This document shows, in pieces, positions 30,825 to 37,258 of a DNA stretch of 40,074 bases (positions within the stretch are counted from its first letter, which is position 1; each line of letters starts with the position of its first letter). Source of the DNA: a virus; IMG/VR virus record IMGVR_UViG_3300048996_000039, positions 1-40,074 of that record; one strand, written 5' to 3'. The position numbers and the translations under genes are program-made. Under the pieces are notes generated by a model. The model was not told the origin of the DNA. It did not search any database and saw nothing but the letters and a program-made list of their open reading frames with translations.

Positions 30825-31336
30825 CACAGTTCCGAACCTTCACCGACGCCGAGCGAGCGGCGCTGAAGTTGCATGGGTTAGACACCCACCGGCCCAGCCA
30901 ACTCTCGGACGCGTTCGTGCTCGGCATGCGCTACGCGACCACCCCCATCAACGAAGGAACGGTGCCTGCCGCAGTACCGGCAGACCAAGTGCAGCGGCTG
31001 CTGTTCGACATTCGTGGCGCCATGCTGCGCTACGGAGTCGCCTTCAAGATCGAGGATGAAGATGGGATCCGCACCGCGACCACGGAGGCGTGCGAGTTGC
31101 TGGATCGACTCGCCGCCATCTCCACCTCTGCACCTTCTCCTGTAGAAGCGACCGCTATCACAGAAGCGATGGTCAACGCTGGCGCACTCGTTCTCTGCGG
31201 TGCGGAAGCGTTCGCAGATCCGGGCACTGCAGCATGGGGCCGCCGGTGCGCGCGATCAGTGCTGAAAGCTGCGCTCGCCGCCACCCACCCCAAGGAGCCG
31301 ACAGAAGCGCCGGCACAGCAGAAGGAAGGTGCGTGA
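30821..31336 (+). CDS. Hypothetical accessory protein
   Basis: This 171-residue helical protein (FRTFTDAERAALKLHG, DQVQRLLFDIRGAMLRYG, TEAMVNAGALVLCG) is coupled at both ends (ATGA, TGATG). Its C-terminal DNA contains a 19-base stretch (31291-31309) repeated near the end of the next gene (31788-31806), encoding KEPTEA in both. Such tails recur in small phage accessory proteins. No function recognised. Confidence 0.55.
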   Translation: MTQFRTFTDAERAALKLHGLDTHRPSQLSDAFVLGMRYATTPINEGTVPAAVPADQVQRLLFDIRGAMLRYGVAFKIEDEDGIRTATTEACELLDRLAAISTSAPSPVEATAITEAMVNAGALVLCGAEAFADPGTAAWGRRCARSVLKAALAATHPKEPTEAPAQQKEGA

Positions 31337-31857
31337 TGGCGCACATCGAGGACATCGCCGGGAAAGAAGACCTCCGTACCACGCTTATGGCGATGGACCA
31401 GCCGGAGCTGATGGCGCAGCAGATCACGCAGCAGGGCGCCATGCACGCGCTCGAAACGCTGCTGATGCACGGCTGCACCGAGCGAACCGCGAATGACATG
31501 CTGGCGAGCTTGCGCAGCAACATGCTGGTGATCGAGGCCGTCGCACGAGACAAAGGCTTCACACCGTTGTTCGCCAATGATGATGAGGCGCAGCGCGTGC
31601 AGAGTCCGGCGGAGCAGTTTCACGAAGCGGTGCTCGCCATCGTGGGAGAACTGATGCGCGGCGATCCGTCGATGGAATCAGCCGATGGCCGACTGCTCGT
31701 CAATCTGGCGGATGCCGTCGAGGCCTACGAGAAAGTCGTCTACCCGATGCCGTCGGATGGTGCCGCAGAAACGTCTGGCACACAGGTCAAGGAGCCGACA
31801 GAAGCGAGAGAGGCCAGCGCCCAGGGTGCGGCATTGCCTGATGGGGGTCAGCAGTGA
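31336..31857 (+). CDS. Hypothetical accessory protein
   Basis: This 173-residue helical protein (IEDIAGKEDLRTTLMAMD, LASLRSNMLVIEAVARDKGF, AEQFHEAVLAIVGELMRGD) overlaps the previous stop (TGATG) and the methyltransferase start in the same way. Its tail shares the repeated KEPTEA-encoding DNA with the previous gene. No family recognised. Confidence 0.55.
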   Translation: MAHIEDIAGKEDLRTTLMAMDQPELMAQQITQQGAMHALETLLMHGCTERTANDMLASLRSNMLVIEAVARDKGFTPLFANDDEAQRVQSPAEQFHEAVLAIVGELMRGDPSMESADGRLLVNLADAVEAYEKVVYPMPSDGAAETSGTQVKEPTEAREASAQGAALPDGGQQ

Positions 31858-32486
31858 TGGACCAACTGCCGCTCGTTTTAGACCCTTGCTGTGGAAGCCG
31901 CATGTGGTGGTTCGACCGTCAGCATCCGGCGGCACTGTACGGCGACCGCAGACAGGAACAACACATCCTTTGCGATGGTCGCACGTTGCGCATCGAGCCA
32001 GATCAGATCATGGATTTCCGGGCGCTGCCGTTCGCCGACGGAACCTTCAAGCTGGTCGCATTCGATCCGCCGCATTTAAAGGTTGCCGGGCCAAAAAGCT
32101 GGATGGCAGCGAAGTACGGGAAGTTGTCAGAAGACTGGCGCAATGACCTTCGCCAAGGTTTCGCCGAATGCTTCCGCGTGCTGGATAGGCACGGCGTGCT
32201 CGTGTTCAAGTGGAACGAAGTTCAGATCCCGATCAAGGAAATCCTGGCACTAACTCCTCATCAGCCGCTATTCGGCAACACGTCCGGTAAACGAGCAGGG
32301 CAGACGCACTTCATGGTGTTCCTGAAGACTCCAGCTCCGGTCTGCGGCCGTTGTCACGGAACCGGCTACATCCGTTCCGGGTATGTGACGCCAACGGGAA
32401 AGCACGTCAATTCGGAGGAGCCGTGCGTTTGCGCTGCCCCTGGAATGGTGGAAGAACCCAGCAGCAAGGGGAACGACCGTGGCTGA
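31857..32486 (+). CDS. Putative DNA methyltransferase with C-terminal zinc-ribbon-like tail
   Basis: This 209-residue protein opens with LVLDPCCGSRMWWFD, a SAM-binding motif, and has FDPPHL (Asp-Pro-Pro-His) as the catalytic motif of class I amino-methyltransferases, then RVLDRHGVLVFKWNEVQIP. The last ~45 residues contain CGRCHGTGYIRSGYV and EEPCVCAAP, a possible zinc site. Phages use such enzymes to modify DNA against restriction. The target and whether it is DNA are unproven, since there is no separate specificity domain in this short protein. ATG 31857 overlaps the previous stop. Confidence 0.7.
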   Translation: MDQLPLVLDPCCGSRMWWFDRQHPAALYGDRRQEQHILCDGRTLRIEPDQIMDFRALPFADGTFKLVAFDPPHLKVAGPKSWMAAKYGKLSEDWRNDLRQGFAECFRVLDRHGVLVFKWNEVQIPIKEILALTPHQPLFGNTSGKRAGQTHFMVFLKTPAPVCGRCHGTGYIRSGYVTPTGKHVNSEEPCVCAAPGMVEEPSSKGNDRG

Positions 32487-32886
32487 CCTTCGCACACACG
32501 GAGCCTCCGTGAACGCGGACGTGCTTGACCTTACCGAGGAGCGTCACCGCAACGCGCTGTTCGTGCTGGATGTTCTGGTGCGCACCTACGTGCCGAAGAA
32601 CACCAACGACTGGCACCAAGGACTGGAGGCTTTGTACCTGCTGCGCGGCGCCCCTGGCGTGGCATTGGGTGACGGTGCCGAGCGGCGCGTCGAGCAGCAC
32701 GTTGCCGCAGCCCGCGGGGAGGTCCTGCAGCACGTGACGAAGGAGAACGGCGACTGCGTGCATTGGTGCAAGGCCTGCCACGCGGAGGAACGGGAGCGCA
32801 ATGCCCGCATCGCCACCGCTGGCGTAACGAAGCCAGTCCATGAAGGGGTACGCCCTCCCACTGCTGAATCGGGCGGTAAGGCATGA
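32479..32886 (+). CDS. Hypothetical accessory protein
   Basis: This 135-residue protein starts at GTG 32479, overlapping the methyltransferase by 8 bases. A hydrophobic helix (RHRNALFVLDVLVRTYVP) is followed by WHQGLEALYLLRGAPG, and a CVHWCKACHAEERERNA segment (C-x3-C-x2-C-H) may bind metal. It ends in an ATGA overlap. No family recognised. Confidence 0.5.
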   Translation: MADLRTHGASVNADVLDLTEERHRNALFVLDVLVRTYVPKNTNDWHQGLEALYLLRGAPGVALGDGAERRVEQHVAAARGEVLQHVTKENGDCVHWCKACHAEERERNARIATAGVTKPVHEGVRPPTAESGGKA

Positions 32887-32951
32887 CCGACACCCTTCCC
32901 GCAGAAGAGATACAGCGCCTGACAGGGTGCGAGCGACAGGATCTGCAATGA
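32883..32951 (+). CDS. Short DUF4224-like fragment
   Basis: The 22-residue frame (TDTLPAEEIQRLTGCERQ) resembles the ‘LxxEEIxxLTGxxRxxxQ’ opening of DUF4224 proteins, which lie ahead of many prophage integrases, but it stops after the motif. It is coupled by ATGA at both ends and may be a truncated copy. Confidence 0.4.
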   Translation: MTDTLPAEEIQRLTGCERQDLQ

Positions 32952-33565
32952 CGACCGAAGCGTATCCCCTGCAGTGGCCGCCAGGCCGCAAGCGCACAGA
33001 CAACTGGAACCGCGAGAACGCGAAGTTCGAGGTGACTTTCGCGCGCGCCCGGGACAACATCGTGGCGGAGGTAACGCGGCTGGCTGGCAAGTGGCCGGAT
33101 CCGCAGATCGTGATCAGCACGAACATCGCCCTGCGTCGCGACGGCTTGCCGCTCGCCGGCCAGCGCCAGCCCGACGATCCCGGCGTGGCGGTCTACTTCC
33201 TCTACAAGAAGCGGCAGATGTCCTTCGCATGCGACCGCTGGCGAAAGATCGAGCACAACATGCAGGCAATCGCCAAGACGATCGAGGCGCTGCGCGGCAT
33301 CGCGCGCTGGGGCACCGGGGACATGCTGGAGGCGGCATTCACCGGCTTCACTGCCCTGCCCCCGCCGCCGGTTGCCGGTCCTGGCGCTGCGCCGGCGCCG
33401 CGCACATGGCGGGATGTGTTCGGCACCGGGGTGCACAACCGACAGCAGCTGCAAGAAGTCTGGCGGCGGCTGGCCGGCGCCTACCACCCAGACCGCGGCG
33501 GCGATCCCGCCAAGATGGCCGAACTAAACGCGGCGCGCGATGCGGCGCTGCGGGAGCTGCCGTGA
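32948..33565 (+). CDS. Phage protein with C-terminal J-domain-like motif
   Basis: This 205-residue protein has an N-terminal region (YPLQWPPGRKRTDNWNREN, AKFEVTFARARDNIVAEV, VAVYFLYKKRQMSFACDRW) seen in phage proteins annotated as hypothetical or DnaJ-like. The C-terminus (QLQEVWRRLAGAYHPDRGG, DPAKMAELNAARDAAL) carries the HPD motif at residues 180-182 between two helices, the hallmark of J domains that stimulate Hsp70 ATPase. The protein would then act on the host DnaK. The N-terminal part reads as a separate domain, so this is a fusion. It overlaps the GIY-YIG start as GTGA. Confidence 0.7.
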   Translation: MTTEAYPLQWPPGRKRTDNWNRENAKFEVTFARARDNIVAEVTRLAGKWPDPQIVISTNIALRRDGLPLAGQRQPDDPGVAVYFLYKKRQMSFACDRWRKIEHNMQAIAKTIEALRGIARWGTGDMLEAAFTGFTALPPPPVAGPGAAPAPRTWRDVFGTGVHNRQQLQEVWRRLAGAYHPDRGGDPAKMAELNAARDAALRELP

Positions 33566-34077
33566 CCCTATGGCTGTCCGATGCCGAGCTGATCGACGCG
33601 ACCAGGCGCAAGCAAACAATGACCAACGACACCATGCCGGAAGACTGGCTCCGACCCTCGCAAGCTGAGCTGGCGGTCATGCGCCGCGCTTGGCAGTCGG
33701 CAACGCCGCTTGAGTGGGGCGGGATGCTTCTGCGGCCTGGACGAAAGCGATACCCGCGAGACGGGACACACGAGGCCGACGCCATGCCAGGCATCTATTC
33801 GCTGTCCATGGCTGACGGTGGCATCGTCTACGTGGGCAAGTCGTCCAACCTGAGCTCCCGGCTCAACGACCACTTCTACGCCTCCCGCATGGGCCGCGCC
33901 GAGTGGTTCGATTTCTTCACCTTCATGTACCTGCCGGACTTCGCCGTCAGGGATGTTGAGGTGGCGCACATTCACGCCATGAGGCCGGAGCGCAATGCGC
34001 TGTACGAGCCCGTCCGGTGGGCGGGACACCCGGCCATGGTCACAGCATTGCGGACGATCTGGAGGATTGCATGTTGA
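33562..34077 (+). CDS. GIY-YIG nuclease-domain protein
   Basis: This 171-residue protein starts with LWLSDAELIDATRRKQ, a DUF4224-like opening, then a linker. The GIY-YIG core spans residues ~77-165: GIYSL (77-81), IVYVGKSSNLSSRL (Tyr90, Gly92, Arg100) and AHIHAMRPERNALYEP near the end with the catalytic Glu/Asn region. Single-domain GIY-YIG proteins occur in phages as repair or anti-defence nucleases or as homing-type remnants. Start GTG 33562 overlaps the J-domain gene. The stop overlaps the excisionase ATG. Confidence 0.75.
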   Translation: MTLWLSDAELIDATRRKQTMTNDTMPEDWLRPSQAELAVMRRAWQSATPLEWGGMLLRPGRKRYPRDGTHEADAMPGIYSLSMADGGIVYVGKSSNLSSRLNDHFYASRMGRAEWFDFFTFMYLPDFAVRDVEVAHIHAMRPERNALYEPVRWAGHPAMVTALRTIWRIAC

Positions 34078-34415
34078 CCGCCAAGCAAGCCGCGCCCCTG
34101 CTGGGCATCTCTCCCCGGTCGGTGTACGCTTTGGCCCAATCCGGCAAGCTGGCCTGCCACCGCATGGGCGTCGGCGATGCTGCCGTCCGCTTTGAACTTG
34201 CCGACATAGAGGCTTACAAGCAGTCATGCCGATTACCCGCCACCACTCGGGAGCCCCGCTCTTCCAGTTTGACCGCGTCATCGCCGGTCAGCGAATCCGG
34301 GCTAACAGAGTACTTCCGAAAGGCTGGACGCGAGCCCAGGCGCAAGCCTACGACCAGCGCGAAACAGCGCGGCTCTACGCCCTTGCAACTGGTGGCGAGC
34401 ACGCAGAACCCCTGA
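34071..34415 (+). CDS. Excisionase-like HTH protein
   Basis: This 114-residue protein begins LTAKQAAPLLGISPRSVYAL, AQSGKLACHRMGVGD, VRFELADIEAYK, a MerR/excisionase-type winged HTH (HTH_17) occupying residues 1-48. The remaining 65 residues are a Ser/Pro/Arg-rich tail that overlaps the integrase gene by 190 bases in another frame. Directly ahead of an integrase, it likely directs excision by bending attachment-site DNA. The HTH core alone would have the usual length, so the tail may be non-functional read-through of the integrase 5' end. Confidence 0.7.
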   Translation: MLTAKQAAPLLGISPRSVYALAQSGKLACHRMGVGDAAVRFELADIEAYKQSCRLPATTREPRSSSLTASSPVSESGLTEYFRKAGREPRRKPTTSAKQRGSTPLQLVASTQNP

Positions 34416-35242
34416 TCGACGATGCCGTGCTGGTGTACCTGACCGACCACGCACCCTCCCTGAAGAACTACAGGGACATCGAGGGCGCGCTCGCCATCAT
34501 CCAGCCGGAGTACATGGGTAAGCCGTTCTCAGCGCTGCCTGACATCGCGCAGGAGTACGCGAAAACCGCTGTCAAGGAGGGGTTGAGCCTCGCCACCGCC
34601 AAGAACCGCCTGGCCTACCTGCGAGCCGCCTGCCGCTGGGCATGGAAGAACCGGAATGGGTACGGGAAGCACGACCCGGCCGAGCGGATGGTGCTGCCCA
34701 AGGTAAAAAACGCCCGCCATGTCTACCTGTCACGCGCGCAAGCTGTGGCCGTGTTCAGGGCAATGGGGCTGTCGTGGTCCCGTGATGCCGCGCGGGTGGC
34801 GTTTTATACGGGTTGGAGAATTGGGGAAGTCCTGGCGGCTCAGGCCGTAGAGACCCCTGCCGGCTGGGTGCTGACCATCCCCGACACGAAGAACGGGGAG
34901 CCGCGGATTGTTCCGGTCCATCACCGAATCGTCCACTTGGTGCGTGACCACTGGCCGCCGCAGGTCCATAAATGCACCGTGAGCGACAAGGCGAAGGCCG
35001 CGCTCAAGGAATGCGGGTTGGGACATGCCCGCCTGCACGATCTGAGGCACTCTGCCGCCTCTGAAATGATAAATGCCGGCATCGACCTGTACACGGTCGG
35101 CGGGGTGCTTGGGCACAAGAGCGCCGTGAGCACTGCCCGCTACGCCCATTTGGCTACCGAACGGCTGCGGTTGGCGGTGGGCAAGATCGGTGGCCGTGCT
35201 GCCAAAATCTCCCAACCTGGGCCGGAGGCGAAAGCAGCATGA
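34226..35242 (+). CDS. int: Tyrosine-type integrase
   Basis: This 338-residue site-specific recombinase has an N-terminal arm/core-binding part (residues ~1-160: SLATAKNRLAYLRAACRWAW) and the catalytic domain with Arg198 (TGWRIGEVL), Lys222, His271-x2-Arg274 (LHDLRHSAASEM), His297 (LGHKSAVST) and the nucleophile Tyr306 (ARYAHLA). All six conserved residues are present. The ATG at 34226 lies inside the excisionase frame, and no strong ribosome site is visible, so translation may be coupled. Its stop is 16 bp from a tRNA-Lys segment, the expected attachment site. Confidence 0.9.
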   Translation: MPITRHHSGAPLFQFDRVIAGQRIRANRVLPKGWTRAQAQAYDQRETARLYALATGGEHAEPLIDDAVLVYLTDHAPSLKNYRDIEGALAIIQPEYMGKPFSALPDIAQEYAKTAVKEGLSLATAKNRLAYLRAACRWAWKNRNGYGKHDPAERMVLPKVKNARHVYLSRAQAVAVFRAMGLSWSRDAARVAFYTGWRIGEVLAAQAVETPAGWVLTIPDTKNGEPRIVPVHHRIVHLVRDHWPPQVHKCTVSDKAKAALKECGLGHARLHDLRHSAASEMINAGIDLYTVGGVLGHKSAVSTARYAHLATERLRLAVGKIGGRAAKISQPGPEAKAA

Positions 35243-35407
35243 CCGAGCAGATTCTATTGGTGGGACGTGCGGGGGTCGAACCCACGACAAACGGATTAAA
35301 AGTACGGTGTGCACTCCCTGCTCAGAGCGGTTTCCCTCTGTGCGCCGTTGGCATAGCTCGCCCAAAAGTGCCGTTTTTGCCTGCTTTGTGCCAAAAATCC
35401 CCAACCT
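35201..35407. repeat. Imperfect direct repeats flanking the attachment core (arm-type sites?)
   Basis: gccaaaatctcccaacct at 35201-35218 (inside the integrase 3' end) and gccaaaaatccccaacct at 35390-35407 match at 16 of 18 bases in direct orientation. They lie on either side of the tRNA-Lys segment, 40 and 88 bp from it. This is where integrase arm-binding sites are expected. Confidence 0.45.
35258..35302 (-). other. Attachment site attP: 3' half of a tRNA-Lys(UUU) gene
   Basis: On the minus strand the sequence gives the anticodon loop CTTTTAA (anticodon UUU, Lys), the 3' anticodon stem TCCGT, variable region, T arm (GTGGG TTCGACC CCCGC) and acceptor end ACGTCCC-A-CCA. Upstream of the anticodon loop the pairing half of the tRNA is missing, so this is not a complete gene. 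Phages that integrate into tRNA genes carry just such a 3' copy to restore the gene. The adjacent integrase supports this. Phage genes on both sides indicate attP in a free phage genome and not an integrated copy. Confidence 0.8.
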
Positions 35408-35468
35408 AAGTCAGCCCGGCTCTCATTGGGGAGCCGTTTCTTGGTTAGAAGCCTTTTGGAGGTGAGCG

Positions 35469-35672
35469 ATGAAGGTTCGTAGCCTCCGAAAGAGGACGTA
35501 CAGGAAGGCTGGCGGTCCTCGTCGCATTGGGCTGAGATGCAAGGAATATTGCGCCGGGTGCATTGTCTGCGAGTGCTACCGCTTTCTTGACGATTTCGGG
35601 CGCTTCCCTTCGTTTGACGAAGCAATGCGGCGAGGCGAGGCTGCCGTATTGGCTGAGGAGGTCCTCCCCTGA
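35469..35672 (+). CDS. Hypothetical Cys-rich small protein
   Basis: This 67-residue protein has an excellent ribosome site (GGAGGT, 5 nt) and begins KVRSLRKRTYRKAGGPRR, strongly basic, followed by CKEYCAGCIVCECYRF (five Cys in 13 residues, a likely metal site) and FPSFDEAMRRGEAAVLA. It is the first gene after the attachment site. No family recognised. Confidence 0.6.
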   Translation: MKVRSLRKRTYRKAGGPRRIGLRCKEYCAGCIVCECYRFLDDFGRFPSFDEAMRRGEAAVLAEEVLP

Positions 35673-35752
35673 TGTCTCCGCGAGTGCCACTCGGAGAGAA
35701 TCGCCGGAAACGGCAAAGCTCGGTGTTGCGCCGAGGAATGGAGATGCGATGA
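35672..35752 (+). CDS. Tiny 26-codon frame
   Basis: This basic frame (SPRVPLGENRRKRQSSVLRR) starts in TGATG overlap and ends in an ATGA overlap with the next gene. It could be only a coupling bridge. Confidence 0.3.
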   Translation: MSPRVPLGENRRKRQSSVLRRGMEMR

Positions 35753-36063
35753 CGAATCGAGACGTTTTCCGGCCGCGACATGAGCCTGCTCTGACCATAT
35801 ACGACGCCTTCCAGGCCGAGGCCAAGCACCGCAAAGGCCGCACTTTTGATGAGTGGGCTAGCGCCGAACGCTTGGCCGTATGGCGGGCCGCATCCGAGTA
35901 CGCGCGGCAGCATGGCCTACGCGAGCCGCTGATGGCGGAGGTGGAGCGTGCCGAGAGTTACGCCATGGGCAGCGTGGACTACGGGGCGAAGTGGGCGTAC
36001 CAGATCGAGCGCAGTATGCGCCCTGCTGCCCTAGCCCCTCAAGGAGTGACAGAGAATGAGTGA
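35749..36063 (+). CDS. Hypothetical accessory protein
   Basis: From ATG 35749 the 104-residue protein has MTNRDVFRPRHEPAL, YDAFQAEAKHRKGRTFDEW and QIERSMRPAALAPQGVT. The last codons lie in the repeated junction gcccctcaaggagtg, which also provides the ribosome site of the next gene. Accessory proteins of this shape are common in phage left arms. Function unknown. Confidence 0.55.
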   Translation: MTNRDVFRPRHEPALTIYDAFQAEAKHRKGRTFDEWASAERLAVWRAASEYARQHGLREPLMAEVERAESYAMGSVDYGAKWAYQIERSMRPAALAPQGVTENE

Positions 36064-36409
36064 ACCAGACGACCAAGTAATCGATGCTATTGCGCGGGCG
36101 GCTCTGCTGGATGCGTCAAGCTTTGTGTACGGCGAGCCTGCGGATGATGGGCCGCGCTATGTGTTCACGCGAAAAGCGGTTCGCGCTCTGTACTTGAAGG
36201 CGGCGGCACTTGAGCGGGACGCGGTTATTTCCGCACTTCGCGCCGAAATTGACCACTGTGCCGCCAACGATCTGCGGATGGCTGCACGTGTCGGTCGATC
36301 TGTTGGTGATCCGGGTGTGCCCGCCGGTTATGTCGAAGCGGTCATAGAGCGTTTCAGCCGTCGTGCCGCCCTTCCTCCGGCCCCTCAAGGAGTGACGGAA
36401 CATGAGTGA
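36056..36409 (+). CDS. Hypothetical accessory protein
   Basis: This 117-residue protein (SEPDDQVIDAIARAALLDAS, AVRALYLKAAALERDAVIS) is helical, overlaps the previous gene by 8 bases and ends LPPAPQGVTEHE through the same junction repeat as its neighbours. Function unknown. Confidence 0.55.
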   Translation: MSEPDDQVIDAIARAALLDASSFVYGEPADDGPRYVFTRKAVRALYLKAAALERDAVISALRAEIDHCAANDLRMAARVGRSVGDPGVPAGYVEAVIERFSRRAALPPAPQGVTEHE

Positions 36410-36623
36410 ATGGATGCCGATTGAGACAGCGCCGAAGGACGGCACGGAATTCTTGGCTTGGTGGCCTCATCTGGAGAGGCAGGCCGTGACATATTGGGCG
36501 AAAAGTACTCGATGGGGTGCAAATTGGTTCGCTTACGTGTGCAAGTCATCAGCTCCCCGAAACATGAGTGCAAAGCCGTCGCACTGGATGCCCCTTCCTC
36601 CGGCCCCTCAAGGAGTGGAATGA
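36402..36623 (+). CDS. DUF551-like small protein
   Basis: This 73-residue protein starts SEWMPIETAPKDGTEFLAWW and ends SHWMPLPPAPQGVE, the DUF551 pattern (W-x-P start, W-x-P-L-P end). The C-terminal part of the 526-residue protein at 29244 has the same layout. Role unknown. It is made from a junction-repeat ribosome site. Confidence 0.65.
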   Translation: MSEWMPIETAPKDGTEFLAWWPHLERQAVTYWAKSTRWGANWFAYVCKSSAPRNMSAKPSHWMPLPPAPQGVE

Positions 36624-36811
36624 TGGAACCGCCAGACGACTACCACGCCCACGAAGCGCTACACGTAGCTCACGTCCTGCAAAACATGGTCGAGCATGAA
36701 CTGGATGGGCACCCGTTCGTCTCGGCGCATCCAGACATTAGCCAGCTGGTCGAGGACATTCAAAGCGCCTTGGGCAGGCTCTACCAAGCTATCGGAGAAA
36801 AGAGGCCATGA
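36620..36811 (+). CDS. Small hypothetical protein
   Basis: This 63-residue acidic helical protein (EPPDDYHAHEALHVAHVLQ, ISQLVEDIQSALGRLYQAI) starts at ATG 36620, overlapping the DUF551-like stop. The next ATG (36623) is in the same frame and equally possible. No family recognised. Confidence 0.55.
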   Translation: MMEPPDDYHAHEALHVAHVLQNMVEHELDGHPFVSAHPDISQLVEDIQSALGRLYQAIGEKRP

Positions 36812-36885
36812 CCGACAAGCCCTGGCTCCCGCCACTCGTCCCCCTTCGAGCGGGTGTGAACTGCATCACCACCCAGCCGCGCTGA
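36808..36885 (+). CDS. Tiny 25-codon frame, last of plus operon
   Basis: The frame (TDKPWLPPLVPLRAGVNC) starts in an ATGA overlap and is the last open frame before the terminator. No function can be proposed. Confidence 0.3.
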   Translation: MTDKPWLPPLVPLRAGVNCITTQPR

Positions 36886-36939
36886 CCTGCGGATAATCAC
36901 CACCGGCCCGACGTTCTCCCCCTGTGGGCCGCGACACTT

Positions 36940-36970
36940 CCGGCCGCCATCGTGCGGCCGGCTTTCTTTC
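36940..36970 (+). terminator. Terminator of plus-strand accessory operon
   Basis: A perfect 8-bp stem ccggccgc / gcggccgg with a 6-nt loop is followed by ctttctttc. This ends plus-strand transcription before the oppositely directed lysis genes. Confidence 0.7.
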
Positions 36971-36980
36971 AGCCCATGAG

Positions 36981-37010
36981 AAAAGCCCCCGAGCCGTGAG
37001 GCCCGGGGGT
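36981..37010 (-). terminator. Terminator of minus-strand late/lysis operon
   Basis: On the minus strand a GC-rich stem (cccccg / cgggggc, with one G-U closing pair) is followed by TTTT. It lies just past the last lysis-operon gene and faces the plus-strand terminator. Confidence 0.6.
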
Positions 37011-37048
37011 GGAAGATGCCCGCTGCGAAGCGGACAGGAGACAAGGTT

Positions 37049-37258
37049 TCAGCCGGCGTGCAGCTCGCCGCGCAGCTTGGCGATGCGGCCATTCAGCTCC
37101 GCCCACTCCTCGGGCGTCGGGTCCCGCCCCTGGGCGTTCAGTTCCGCGAGCTTCTGGGTGGCGCTGGTGACGGTGCTGGTGATCTCCACGCCCGCCTGGA
37201 TCAGGCTCGGGAGTGCGGAAAGCAGCTGCAGGGCATAGCCCACGGTGGTCGGGTTCAT
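37049..37258 (-). CDS. Small hypothetical protein at end of lysis operon
   Basis: This 69-residue protein starts at ATG 37258, overlapping the lipoprotein stop as ATGA (NPTTVGYALQLLSALPSLIQ, then EEWAELNGRIAKLRGE). A hydrophobic N-terminal helix and charged end resemble small proteins that close phage lysis cassettes. Function unknown. Confidence 0.5.
   Translation of the reverse strand: MNPTTVGYALQLLSALPSLIQAGVEITSTVTSATQKLAELNAQGRDPTPEEWAELNGRIAKLRGELHAG

Noticed and set aside
35258-35340. Complete tRNA-Lys gene
   Set aside because: Only the 3' half (from the anticodon loop) is present. The upstream part does not pair with it, so it is an attachment-site copy and not a functional tRNA.
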